DNA of 64,000 bases from Spongiibacter thalassae. GTDB lineage: Bacteria > Pseudomonadota > Gammaproteobacteria > Pseudomonadales > Spongiibacteraceae. Of the stretch, positions 24,001 through 31,482 are shown piece after piece. The translations under genes were made by a program, and so were the position numbers. Every line of letters starts with the position of its first letter. The stretch's first letter is position 1. Under the pieces are notes generated by a model, which was given only the letters and a program-made list of their open reading frames with translations, was not told the origin of the DNA and did no database searches. Location: assembly GCF_012272835.1 (NCBI RefSeq), contig NZ_JAAWWK010000002.1:835451-899450 (forward strand), written 5' to 3'.

Positions 24001-24052
24001 ATTTTCTCCATTGTTCGCAGGGGTTATAGGTCACATCGGCCTACTCTTTGGG

Positions 24053-24412
24053 TTAATCGGTCAGTGCATTCAGCACCGCTACCCGCTCATTGCTGGTCAG
24101 TCTGTGCCGCTTCAAGATTTTCGCCTTGGTGCAGCTAAACGATATCCCTGGCCGGTTGCAGTCGGGGTCTTCTTGCAGTTCGCCAATCGGTTCCACCTCG
24201 TAAATATCCCCGCCAACGCCTACTGCATACATAGCGGCATCAGTAAATTCTGTGGTCACATAAACTTGGCTGGTATCGCACATATAGTTACCGAATTTAG
24301 CAGTGCTTTTAGCTCCGGTAACATCAGGCGGCAACACAAACTGCCCCTTTCTCATTCCGCCCCTGCCACCGTGGTAATACCGCGTAGGGGCCACAGGTTT
24401 TGGTTTTTTCAT
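24053..24412 (-). CDS. Arr-like ADP-ribosyltransferase-fold protein
   Basis: A 119-aa protein resembling rifampin ADP-ribosyltransferases: RYYHGGRGGMRKGQFVLPP (the YHG NAD-site strand), VYVTTEFTDAAMYAV (the strand-helix with Thr-Glu/Asp-Ala-Ala) and GDIYEVEPIGELQEDPD (closely like the I-Y-V-E-P-T-G-P segment of Arr). Arr inactivates rifamycins by ADP-ribosylation; in a phage the target could instead be a host or rival phage molecule. The start overlaps the Gp37/Gp68 gene by 4 bp. A GATTAAC end follows its stop, possibly a decayed attC-like site. Confidence 0.7.
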   Translation of the reverse strand: MKKPKPVAPTRYYHGGRGGMRKGQFVLPPDVTGAKSTAKFGNYMCDTSQVYVTTEFTDAAMYAVGVGGDIYEVEPIGELQEDPDCNRPGISFSCTKAKILKRHRLTSNERVAVLNALTD

Positions 24413-25509
24413 TTCCGGAGCTCTCGGCTCAGATTGTGAGCGGGCGGATATTCATCCCATGTCCGATCACCCAGGTACCGGCCGGCGTGCTTCTTACCGA
24501 CCTTAAATACCTCATGGGTTACTTCAGGCCATACGCGAGTCCAGGTCTTTCTGGGCGCTCCGCCATCTTCGGGGTAAAGTTCCCACCAGCCGCACCAGGC
24601 AGTACCGGTGCGCTCGATGGACTCTTCGTCACCCCAATCGCCCCACTGTTTGAAGAGAAAAGGAACGCCAGCGTTAACACACTGATCGCGGAGGTATCGC
24701 GGCCACTCAGGGTGCATTGGGCGGGCCCCGGAGCCGGATTCTCCTCCGACAACTACCCAGTCCAGTCCGCCATTAAGAGGATCAAGCCAGTGCCCGGTCG
24801 GCATGTCGCCAGACCATCCATCAGCAAGGCACTCCCCGCAATGCTCGTCGTCGGTGATGAAGTCCCTGTCATGTGTTTCGCATCGTGACAAGTCGAGATC
24901 CAATGGCCCTAGAAGTGGTTCAGCGCTGATCCATCTCACTGCTGCAGGGGTGGCAAGAAGTAGAGGGATGCGTTCTTCAGCTGTTGCCTGGTCCTCGACG
25001 CTAACGCCTAGCCACACATTTGGTAGACACCACCCCCCCGAAGTATGGGTATAGCTAAATAGACCGTCTGCCTGAAGCTGAGCGGATGCAATTGAAACCC
25101 GGTCGACAGAGCGGTGTTTGCCCAGTGATTTGCAGTACTCCAGCATCCGGTTTGGACGTTTCGTCAGAACCTGGAATGTGTGCTGGGGGCAAAGCGCCAT
25201 CACGGCAAATACTTTGTCGATCAGCTCATCAGGCACGTTCTCATGAAACAGGTCCGACATGGAATTGACGAAGATGCGGCGGGGGCGGCGCCACCGCAGA
25301 GGCTGGTCAATCAGGTGTTCAACGATCCGTATTTTGCCATTCCACTGACCGCCCTTTGCGATTAGGCCTTCATAGGGCAGGCCAGGGCCTTTAAACCGGT
25401 TTGCGACGGTTTCAGCGTAGCAATTTCGACAGCCGTCACTCACTCGACTGCACCCACGGATAGGGTTCCAGGTGGCGTCAGTCCATTCGATACCGGTTTT
25501 ATCACCCAT
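24409..25509 (-). CDS. Phage Gp37/Gp68-family (DUF5131) protein
   Basis: A 366-aa protein with the family start TGIEWTDATWNPIRGCSRVS, GCRNCYAE, then FVNSMSDLFHENVPDELI and VLTKRPNRM, followed by VWLGVSVEDQ and WVVVGGESGSGARPM. The CxRxxxxCxxCYAE-like cluster resembles a radical-SAM iron-sulfur site, but the activity is not known. Common in actinophages and pseudomonad phages. It overlaps both neighbours by a few bases, in one early operon. Confidence 0.9.
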   Translation of the reverse strand: MGDKTGIEWTDATWNPIRGCSRVSDGCRNCYAETVANRFKGPGLPYEGLIAKGGQWNGKIRIVEHLIDQPLRWRRPRRIFVNSMSDLFHENVPDELIDKVFAVMALCPQHTFQVLTKRPNRMLEYCKSLGKHRSVDRVSIASAQLQADGLFSYTHTSGGWCLPNVWLGVSVEDQATAEERIPLLLATPAAVRWISAEPLLGPLDLDLSRCETHDRDFITDDEHCGECLADGWSGDMPTGHWLDPLNGGLDWVVVGGESGSGARPMHPEWPRYLRDQCVNAGVPFLFKQWGDWGDEESIERTGTAWCGWWELYPEDGGAPRKTWTRVWPEVTHEVFKVGKKHAGRYLGDRTWDEYPPAHNLSRELRK

Positions 25510-26311
25510 GAGTGCTGTCCTCGGAACGTAGGCGAGACTTTGCCGACACCTTCACTACCAACCGAGCAGCTGGCCGAAGCTCGGGGGGGATGGCATTTCC
25601 ACCTAATTGATTGAATCTGGCCACATCCCTGCGGTGCAGCAGCTCGAGATTAGCCAGATCGCAGTTCAATTTGTCGCCGTCAATGAAACTCACCACTCTG
25701 TCTTCTGGCACAGGGCCGTGAGCCTTTTCCCATAGCCAAACATGCTTGTGTCTATAGCGGGTTGGGGCGCCGGTGTGGGGGTCTGGTTCAGGAACCTTAA
25801 TCAGGATGTATCCGTCTTGGGCACAGATACGCTCGCTATACAGCGGCTTCCGGTTGGCGGGTATGTGTCCAGGCGCGAAGTTGCCGCTGTTGGGCTGCAT
25901 GATGCCTTTGGTGCCCGTATTCCACGGCGCTTGGCCGAGGGGGAAGTGACCTGTGCGACCGCTGCGAACTTTATGGTTGCGCAGGCAGCTACGCATCTGT
26001 TGCTCAGTTTTTTGGGTGCCGAAGGTGTCGTTGAATGAGGTAGTGAGTTCAGTCAGCGATTTGCTGCGGTACTCGAGCTTGAGCCACTGGAATTGCTCGG
26101 GAGTCCAGGCTTTGAGCTTGCCTTTGTTGACTTCGCCCGGTGCGCGGCCACAGCGAATTTTATGGTTTTTCAGCGCGGAGCGGATCTGAGACTCGGTTTT
26201 ACCTGTGCCAAAAGTGGTATTAAAGGCCTCGGTTAGGCTGGTCACACTTCGGTTCGGGAACTCGCGGCGCAAAAATGCGAGGTGCTCGGCTGTGTAGGTG
26301 AATCGTTTCAT
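25502..26311 (-). CDS. HNH endonuclease with duplicated N-terminal DNA-binding repeats
   Basis: A 269-aa protein. Residues 5-55 and 66-118 are tandem copies of one helical unit (first: FPNRSVTSLTEAFNTTFG; second: YRSKSLTELTTSFNDTFG), each ending NHKIRCGR or NHKVRSGR, likely DNA-recognition repeats. The C-terminal half has an HNH pattern: RYRHKHVWLWEKAHGPVP, VVSFIDGDKLNCDLANLELL. It resembles phage-borne homing-type HNH proteins, though here it overlaps its neighbours and looks like part of the operon. Confidence 0.85.
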   Translation of the reverse strand: MKRFTYTAEHLAFLRREFPNRSVTSLTEAFNTTFGTGKTESQIRSALKNHKIRCGRAPGEVNKGKLKAWTPEQFQWLKLEYRSKSLTELTTSFNDTFGTQKTEQQMRSCLRNHKVRSGRTGHFPLGQAPWNTGTKGIMQPNSGNFAPGHIPANRKPLYSERICAQDGYILIKVPEPDPHTGAPTRYRHKHVWLWEKAHGPVPEDRVVSFIDGDKLNCDLANLELLHRRDVARFNQLGGNAIPPELRPAARLVVKVSAKSRLRSEDSTHG

Positions 26312-26538
26312 GGCTTCTTCGCCAGTCCGAGCATTTCAGGCGCAGATGCGGTATGTCCCAATTCCTTCTGTGCCTCTAATACCAGCTTTCCGTTGGCAAT
26401 AATTTCCTTTGCCACCCCCGTCACAGCTTTGCTGCGATTGATTTCCTCCTGGAGTTTATCGCCAGTGACGCTTTCGTCGTTCAGGCGCTCCAATGCGAGA
26501 AACAAGTGGTTGTTGAGGTCGGTCAGTTTGTTTTTCAT
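26308..26538 (-). CDS. 76-aa helical phage protein
   Basis: Start ATG 26538 overlaps the upstream stop codon by 4 bp. All helix: LTDLNNHLFLALERLNDE, then GDKLQEEINRSKAVTGVAKEI. Small helical proteins of this type are frequent in early regions of pseudomonad phages; function unknown. Confidence 0.7.
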   Translation of the reverse strand: MKNKLTDLNNHLFLALERLNDESVTGDKLQEEINRSKAVTGVAKEIIANGKLVLEAQKELGHTASAPEMLGLAKKP

Positions 26539-26888
26539 GCGCAAAACCCCGTATATTTCTGGGTGCTAACCTTTACCGCGTCACACATGAGCTCAAAGAA
26601 GTCGGAGCCACAGTGTGCTGAAAGGTCGTGAGCTACCTCTACCAGCTCTTTGAAATAGGCCTGGTGGGTGAAAATGCCTTGCCATTGGGTAAGAAACAGG
26701 TCGTTGAAATACACTTCGCCCTGAGTGTCACAGGTTGTGCAGTCCTCTTCAGTTTCGTGACTACAGCTGCGGCATTCGTCATACACCACGCCTTCACCGC
26801 TACACGTAGGGCACTTTAGGCGCGGGTTATGTGCAACCAGGTCTTCAGTTTTGGCTCGGCGCCATGTTTCATAGCGGGCAAACATCAT
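26535..26888 (-). CDS. DnaJ-type zinc-finger phage protein
   Basis: A 117-aa protein from ATG 26888 with GGAGG 8 nt upstream, which overlaps the preceding TAA by 1 nt; longer starts lack a site. Contains the DnaJ-like cysteine motif CPTCSGEGVVYDECRSC followed by CTTCDTQGEV, giving CxxC pairs for zinc. The C-terminal half is helical. Probably a small zinc protein of the early operon; no precise role. Confidence 0.72.
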   Translation of the reverse strand: MMFARYETWRRAKTEDLVAHNPRLKCPTCSGEGVVYDECRSCSHETEEDCTTCDTQGEVYFNDLFLTQWQGIFTHQAYFKELVEVAHDLSAHCGSDFFELMCDAVKVSTQKYTGFCA

Positions 26889-27064
26889 TAGAGGATCCTC
26901 CATGCGACGGCGAAACAGGCGATAGCGGCGATACCCATCATCAGTACAATCAGCCAATCAATACGGCGCTGCCCGTCGGGCGTGGGGTGACGGCGATGGC
27001 TGTCTTTCCATTGCTCGCGAAGTCGATGTGCATGTTCGCGTGGGCTTTTCGCTTGCGATTTCAT
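26888..27064 (-). CDS. 58-aa single-pass membrane protein
   Basis: A small gene that fits exactly between its neighbours: ATG overlaps the RdgC-fusion stop by 4 bp, and TAA overlaps the next ATG by 1 bp. The first 35 residues are polar and basic (REHAHRLREQWKDSHRRH), followed by one hydrophobic helix (WLIVLMMGIAAIACFAVAW) and a short end. Function unknown; topology suggests a cytoplasmic N-terminus. Confidence 0.75.
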   Translation of the reverse strand: MKSQAKSPREHAHRLREQWKDSHRRHPTPDGQRRIDWLIVLMMGIAAIACFAVAWRIL

Positions 27065-28215
27065 TGACTTCCCCCAAGTACTTGCCGTGTACCGCTCTCG
27101 GTTAAAGAGCTGACAACGCCGTTTGCCTCAAGCTGTTCAATGATCTGTGCCGCGCGGTTGTAGCCGATCCGGCAGTGACGTTGAATGGATGAAATCGTGG
27201 CTTTCCCGGAGCTCATGACGTATTCCAGGGCCTGCTCATAGTGAGCCTCATGCGCAATGCCGCCCACACGCGCCGCCGGCAAGCCCGGTGGTGGGGCGGC
27301 GGGGGTGGCATCTTCTAGTGCCAGTGCTGTTTGGTTTAGCCCTCCCAGCGCGTTGGTAATAGCGGTAAAGGCCCCAACAATGGCTGAGGCATTTAACAGC
27401 AGGGCTGCCTGGGCTTCGGCGTGGGTGTCTTCTACGTCCTCGAGGGCCACCGCCAGGGCCATGTCGGAAAAGCGGATGGAACGCAGTGCAAGTGCTCCGG
27501 TGAGAATGAACTCAATGGCACCGATCGACACCCCCAGTTCTACCACCAGTCGCCCGGCATCAACGGCATTAGCGATCAGCGTGCTCTGCGGGTCGTCGTT
27601 CTTGCAGGTTTGTACGGCTCCGCCATCCATCACTTCTTCCAGTCGGCAGTAGTCACCGACTGTGATCTGGTCTGGCATCCCTTCTTTCAACCAGCTGGTC
27701 ATTGCCTGTGAGGGCGCCAAAGGTGTGGTAATGAACTCTGCTGCCAGCGAGCCCAGTGCCTCGCGCAGGGTTGCGGTGAGAGCCTCAGCAGCCTTTGCAC
27801 TGCCATCTACCAGGATCAGGTGTGCGTTGTGGTCGATGATGGCGTAGGTCCGCCGGATCGTAGTGAACGCTCGAGGCAATAGCTCGAAGACAATATCCTC
27901 TTTGATGTCCTGGCGCTCTTTACGACCAACGATCCGATCTTCGCTGCGTTTGATCTGAGCAACCTTGTCTTCGACCGCGCGATTAACGACGGCGGGAGGT
28001 AACAGCTTTTCCTCAGTTTGCAGACAAAGTAGCGTGAGTGAGCCATCAGGAGAGTGCCCGGCCAGCTTGTCGTAAAAGCCGTGGGGTGTGACAAAACCCG
28101 ATGATGCCTGCTCCTGTTTGCCGCAGGGTTTGAATGCGAGGCGCTCAAGGGCCGCTTCCGTGATAGGGGGCATCGAGGGGTAGGTGAGGGCGACAGCGCG
28201 TTTAAATTGCATCAT
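27061..28215 (-). CDS. RdgC-like protein fused to an FtsK-gamma-type winged helix
   Basis: A 384-aa fusion. Residues 1 to about 300 follow recombination-associated RdgC (MQFKRAVALTYP start, GFVTPHGFY, RKERQDIKEDIVFELLPRAF, YAIIDHNAHLILVDGSA), a ring-shaped DNA-binding protein that limits RecA. After an Ala/Pro-rich linker, residues 322-382 form an FtsK gamma domain: ALEYVMSSGKATISSIQRHC, then RIGYNRAAQIIEQLEANGVV. In FtsK this domain reads KOPS sequences on the chromosome. The fusion would give the phage RdgC sequence-specific loading, an inference. Confidence 0.85.
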   Translation of the reverse strand: MMQFKRAVALTYPSMPPITEAALERLAFKPCGKQEQASSGFVTPHGFYDKLAGHSPDGSLTLLCLQTEEKLLPPAVVNRAVEDKVAQIKRSEDRIVGRKERQDIKEDIVFELLPRAFTTIRRTYAIIDHNAHLILVDGSAKAAEALTATLREALGSLAAEFITTPLAPSQAMTSWLKEGMPDQITVGDYCRLEEVMDGGAVQTCKNDDPQSTLIANAVDAGRLVVELGVSIGAIEFILTGALALRSIRFSDMALAVALEDVEDTHAEAQAALLLNASAIVGAFTAITNALGGLNQTALALEDATPAAPPPGLPAARVGGIAHEAHYEQALEYVMSSGKATISSIQRHCRIGYNRAAQIIEQLEANGVVSSLTESGTRQVLGGSQ

Positions 28216-28217
28216 CT

Positions 28218-28484
28218 TCAGTGCTCCAACTTTACAACGACCATTTCGCCAGACGGGGTCAGTCCGACGCGGCGGTGTGTGCTGAATTCAGCGTCATTGA
28301 TAGTGTCGTGCAGCATGTCGCGCTCCTGACGGCACATCTCTGCCTCTTCTTCTGCCCATGCAAGACGACGTTTGGTGTCTTCCAGCTCGTCATACAGTGC
28401 GGCAGCAGTCTCACGCAGCTGCTGTAGAGCTTGGGTATCCCACTTGCGCTCTATGCGGCGAAGGGTGGTGTCGGTCGTGTTCAT
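28218..28484 (-). CDS. 88-aa coiled-coil phage protein
   Basis: From ATG 28484 with GGAGG 4-5 nt upstream; an ATG 12 codons earlier has no site. The middle is a long coiled coil (QLRETAAALYDELEDTKRRL). Ends in a short beta segment (GEMVVVKLEH). It lies 3 bp upstream of the RdgC fusion; function unknown. Confidence 0.7.
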   Translation of the reverse strand: MNTTDTTLRRIERKWDTQALQQLRETAAALYDELEDTKRRLAWAEEEAEMCRQERDMLHDTINDAEFSTHRRVGLTPSGEMVVVKLEH

Positions 28485-28532
28485 AAAGCCTCCGGAGAAA
28501 TAAATGGGCGTTCCTCGCACCAGTGATTAGTG

Positions 28533-28730
28533 TTAAGCGGCAGAGGGGCCCGTTGGGCCTTGCCACGGCAACGCCCGACGGCGGGTCGGCATAGCGATTA
28601 CGTTGCCAGGCGCCGCTTTAGGGCGCAGCGCAATGCCGTCGTCACGCGTGCGTACCACTTTGCAGTCGACCGACTCGGCAAAGGCACAGAGCTTGTCCAT
28701 GGGTATGCTGCGCGGGATGTCTATTTTCAT
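28533..28730 (-). CDS. 65-aa phage protein of unknown function
   Basis: Short protein with a SHH/translation-regulator-like start (KIDIPRSIPMDKLCAFAES) and a basic Arg/Pro-rich end. It starts two bases after the stop of the LuxR-type HTH gene. No family assigned. Confidence 0.6.
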   Translation of the reverse strand: MKIDIPRSIPMDKLCAFAESVDCKVVRTRDDGIALRPKAAPGNVIAMPTRRRALPWQGPTGPSAA

Positions 28731-28732
28731 AA

Positions 28733-29155
28733 CTAAGCGACCTCGATCTCAGGTGTGAAGTAGGGGGGGCGCCCAGACATGGGGGCGTGCAGGTTTATGT
28801 ATTCATCGTGGCGGCGCCTGGCATGCGTCCGCCGGGCAAGGCGCATTTTTTCGACATCCGCGCTGTTGAGTGGAAAGGTGAAAAACAGGTACATCACGGC
28901 CGCCAGTGCGCTGTGCAGAACGCCGGAAATAAATGCCTTGGCAATCATTTGCGCACGGCCGTTGGCGTGGAGTTTGTAGCAGCTGTTGGCGATGCGGGCC
29001 TTAACGGTTCTGGGCGACACGCCCAGAATCATTGCGGTTTCCTCGGTGTCTTTCCCTTCGCCGGTCCACAGCACGGCCTCGCTCTCCTTGAGAGTCAGCC
29101 CGCCGGCGGGGGTGGCCATGAGTGTGGGGCCGATTATTTCGATGTAGTCATCCAT
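28733..29155 (-). CDS. LuxR-type HTH membrane-associated regulator, first gene of the early-left operon
   Basis: A 140-aa protein. Residues 18-70 form a LuxR-type HTH: GGLTLKESEAVLWTGEGKD, then TAMILGVSPRTVKARIANSC and YKLHANGRAQMIAKA. A hydrophobic helix (about 82-97, LAAVMYLFFTFPL) follows, with a basic C-terminal tail. It is the first gene downstream of pL, about 165 bp from the expected start site, a position held by early regulators in many phages. Confidence 0.75.
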   Translation of the reverse strand: MDDYIEIIGPTLMATPAGGLTLKESEAVLWTGEGKDTEETAMILGVSPRTVKARIANSCYKLHANGRAQMIAKAFISGVLHSALAAVMYLFFTFPLNSADVEKMRLARRTHARRRHDEYINLHAPMSGRPPYFTPEIEVA

Positions 29156-29325
29156 GTGTCATCGCTCCAAAAAAGGCCCTTAAACAACAAGGGCAATCAC
29201 CTGGGGGATTCGTTTGCCAATCCGCCTGCTTTCGCTGTTGCGGAGGACTACACCGGGCTGGTCAGTCCCTTTAAACCCGTTTCGCGGCCAGTGCTCGGAG
29301 CGGGGTGGTGTGTGGCGATGAATAA

Positions 29326-29354
29326 AATTTAGCGAAACGCTTATTTGATGTCAA
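29326..29354 (-). promoter_or_regulatory. Early-left promoter pL
   Basis: On the minus strand a near-consensus promoter: TTGACA (29354-29349), 17-bp spacer, TAAATT (29331-29326). It points into the operon that runs to int, including the cassette array. One operator copy fills part of the spacer and another lies just upstream of the -35. Confidence 0.85.
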
Positions 29355-29366
29355 TAGCGAAACGCT
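29331..29366. promoter_or_regulatory. OL operators (two copies)
   Basis: AGCGAAACGCT occurs at 29331-29341 and 29356-29366, 25 bp apart. The same AGCGnnnCGCT pattern is found three times between the CI-like and Cro-like genes, so this is a lambda-like two-site left operator. Confidence 0.85.
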
Positions 29367-29490
29367 AAATAAATTAAAATTGATCTGTGGTGAAGGCATC
29401 AAATAGCCAGATTTTGAAGATCAATCGTTAGCTAATTGATGGTTGGGATGGGCGGCGAAGGTCTTGCCATCAAACAAAAACGTTGCCAAT

Positions 29491-29509
29491 TATACGCATA
29501 TTGCGTATA
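29491..29509. promoter_or_regulatory. Palindromic operator of the toxin-antitoxin module
   Basis: A perfect 19-bp palindrome TATACGCATATTGCGTATA lies 8 bp before the toxin ATG. Toxin-antitoxin operons usually autoregulate through such sites, read by the HTH antitoxin. Confidence 0.75.
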
Positions 29510-29517
29510 TTTTGGCC

Positions 29518-29850
29518 ATGAAACTGACTTTTGTGGAAATGACCGTATTTGAGAAATATCGCGCTGACTACCTGTCAGATGATGAGTACCGGGAGTTCCA
29601 GGAGCAGCTTCTTAAAAATCCGTCTGCTGGTGATGTGATCCCGGGTTTGGATGGCCTCAGGAAGGTGCGCCATAAGGCGAAAGGGAAGGGGCAGCGAGGC
29701 GGAGTTCGAGTTATTTACTACCACTATGACGGTGGGGATCAGGTTTGGTTGTTCATGATTTATGCCAAGGGAGAGGTTAAAGATATGACGCCTGACCAGA
29801 AAAAGGCCTTCAGCGCGGCGCTGGGGGCTGAGTTAAAAGCGAGGAGTTGA
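29518..29850 (+). CDS. higB: RelE/HigB-type toxin
   Basis: A 110-aa protein from ATG 29518, directly after the palindromic operator; an upstream start would place the operator inside the gene. It shows the RelE/HigB fold pattern: YLSDDEYREFQEQLLKNP, GDVIPGLDGLRKVRHKAKGKG, GGVRVIYYHYDGGDQVWLFMIYAKGE, then DMTPDQKKAFSAALGAELK. Such toxins cut ribosome-bound mRNA. The downstream HTH gene is its expected antitoxin, in the toxin-first order of higBA. It probably stabilises the prophage. Confidence 0.88.
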   Translation: MKLTFVEMTVFEKYRADYLSDDEYREFQEQLLKNPSAGDVIPGLDGLRKVRHKAKGKGQRGGVRVIYYHYDGGDQVWLFMIYAKGEVKDMTPDQKKAFSAALGAELKARS

Positions 29851-29852
29851 CC

Positions 29853-30161
29853 ATGGCTAAACGAGATATGTTTGCAGAGCTTATGCAGGGCATGGACGAC
29901 CTGAAGACTGAGCGAGAAGGGAAGATTACCCTTAAAAAGACGGAATTGAGTGTCCTGCCAGAGGTGGAGCTGTCAGCCGCGGAGGTGGCAGGGATCCGCG
30001 ACAGCTTGAATATGTCGCAGCCTGTGTTTGCCCGCGTTATCCGAGCAAATAAGAGGACCTATGAACGCTATGAAACGCAGGGGGTGAAAGGACCTCAGGC
30101 AGTGCTAATTAAGCTTGTTGGTCGCAACCCGGCTATCTTGAAGGAGCTGGAGGCGCTGTAA
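29853..30161 (+). CDS. higA: HigA-type HTH antitoxin
   Basis: A 102-aa protein from ATG 29853 (AGGAG 7 nt upstream), 2 bp after the toxin stop. The C-terminal part is an Xre-type HTH: ELSAAEVAGIRDSLNMSQPV, then FARVIRANKRTYERYETQG; the N-terminal 45 residues are the likely toxin-binding segment. It should neutralise HigB and repress the operon through the 19-bp palindrome. Confidence 0.87.
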   Translation: MAKRDMFAELMQGMDDLKTEREGKITLKKTELSVLPEVELSAAEVAGIRDSLNMSQPVFARVIRANKRTYERYETQGVKGPQAVLIKLVGRNPAILKELEAL

Positions 30162-30204
30162 CGTCCTCATTGCCCTCGCGATTTTACCTATGGAAAGGAA
30201 GCAA

Positions 30205-30675
30205 ATGATGGCATCTCAAAACGCATTCGAGACGGATACAGCCGCCTTTTCGTATAATCCTCAGCTCAAGCTCCGGGTCGCACCTCGCGAAATGTCCACC
30301 CGCACTAATAATGTCCATCACTGGGATTTCGCGCCACAAGCTGAAGGCCATGCGAAAGGTATCGACATTGATGATGTGATCAGCGAACTAACGAAAAACA
30401 ACCCTGGTTTTGCGCAGCATCTCACTGTTGCAAGACAAAGAGCTGCGGCGTCGTATTTTTCTCAAGACGAGGGAATACGCCGGCTCCGCTTGGCAGCGGG
30501 CCTATCACAAAGAGAGCTGGCTGACATCGTTGGAACAGCCCAGCCATATATTGCTTGCCTCGAAGCTGGCGGGGCTGAGCCCAAGATTACTACTGCAGCA
30601 AAGATTGCAAAGGCACTAAACTGCACGTTGACGGAATTACTCTCCGCCTACGAATTGGGTAACAACGCATTATGA
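30205..30675 (+). CDS. Xre-family HTH protein
   Basis: A 156-aa protein from ATG 30205 (AAGGA 6 nt upstream). The C-terminal 65 residues are a clear Xre HTH (GIRRLRLAAGLSQRELADIV, AQPYIACLEAGG) and the N-terminal 90 residues contain ISELTKNNPGFAQHLTVARQR. It lies 43 bp after the antitoxin gene, same strand. It may be a solitary antitoxin or regulator; no toxin is visible next to it. Confidence 0.75.
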   Translation: MMASQNAFETDTAAFSYNPQLKLRVAPREMSTRTNNVHHWDFAPQAEGHAKGIDIDDVISELTKNNPGFAQHLTVARQRAAASYFSQDEGIRRLRLAAGLSQRELADIVGTAQPYIACLEAGGAEPKITTAAKIAKALNCTLTELLSAYELGNNAL

Positions 30676-30819
30676 CCGCTTACAATCTAACGTCGTTTAC
30701 TGCGACGACATTCGACACGAGGTAGGAGGCAAATTCACGCTGGTCGGTTGCGACAATACTCAACTTATAACAAGCAGCTTCGACTTTTTGGGGTGATTTC
30801 TGCAAAAGTTATAGAGCGG

Positions 30820-31479
30820 TTACCCTCGAGCTGCTCGAACTTGAGAGATGAAAAACGGCTCGCTCACAATATAGATTTCCTGTCCGCTCTCCCTGAGGGC
30901 GACGGCTTTTTCTATTTTTCGACCAAATGAGCTATGTGCCCAATCTCGACTTCCAATGGCGCCTATGACCAAGTAATGGGTTGCTTGGGTAGGGACTTTC
31001 TGCAATTTTCCACCCAGGTCAATAATCCACTGCTCGCAGGTGGAGCGGCCACCGATCTCAAATTTACCAGTGAGGGAAAAGTGTCGGTCGCTGAATATAA
31101 TTTGGTTGGGCTCAAATAGAGGGAGTTCAGTGCTTGCGTTGCCATGAATTTCGCCGGTACGTGTGTTCACCTTGATGGGGGCGCCAGTGATGCCTGCGAG
31201 TATTTCCAGGAGGGTGGACTCTTCATTGGAAGACAGGCGACCATCCTCTAGAAAAGTATCAAGCGCCGTTCTAACGACATCCGTGGGCCAAACGCCGTGA
31301 ACATCTGGGTGAAGGTCAAGCCATTGTAGAATAAATGTAGCCTCTTTTTCGTTCACAACAGCATCCGCGAGAACGCCTTTGCATAGCCCGATGAACTCGC
31401 TGATGTCTCTGGAGGCTCGGTAGGCTGCATTAAGGCGTGCCGATACGGGTTGATGATCTTGATTGAGCGAAACAGTCAT
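30820..31479 (-). CDS. BRCT-domain protein (prophage cargo)
   Basis: A 219-aa protein. The C-terminal 95 residues form a BRCT domain: HFSLTGKFEIGGRSTCEQWI, IDLGGKLQKVPTQATHYLVIG, then KIEKAVALRESGQEIYIVSE, as in the ends of NAD-dependent DNA ligases and in phage-associated stand-alone BRCT proteins. The N-terminal 110 residues are helical (ILQWLDLHPDVHGVWPTDV). It stands against the main rightward operon on the minus strand with the following lipoprotein gene, suggesting a lysogenic cargo (moron) pair. Confidence 0.83.
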   Translation of the reverse strand: MTVSLNQDHQPVSARLNAAYRASRDISEFIGLCKGVLADAVVNEKEATFILQWLDLHPDVHGVWPTDVVRTALDTFLEDGRLSSNEESTLLEILAGITGAPIKVNTRTGEIHGNASTELPLFEPNQIIFSDRHFSLTGKFEIGGRSTCEQWIIDLGGKLQKVPTQATHYLVIGAIGSRDWAHSSFGRKIEKAVALRESGQEIYIVSEPFFISQVRAARG

Positions 31480-31482
31480 TTT

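Larger units (their letters stand above)
29156..29517. other. Early-left control region
   Basis: About 360 bp between the divergent early-left operon and the higBA-type module. It contains pL with two operators (29326-29366) and the toxin gene palindrome (29491-29509). No gene is supported inside it. Confidence 0.6.

Noticed and set aside
23978-24439. Plus-strand 153-aa frame crossing the Arr-like and Ntn-like genes
   Set aside because: Antisense to two genes with recognisable motifs and proper ribosome-binding sites.
30676-30819. Searched for an insertion sequence or small RNA next to the Xre gene
   Set aside because: No inverted repeats, transposase or clear terminator were found.
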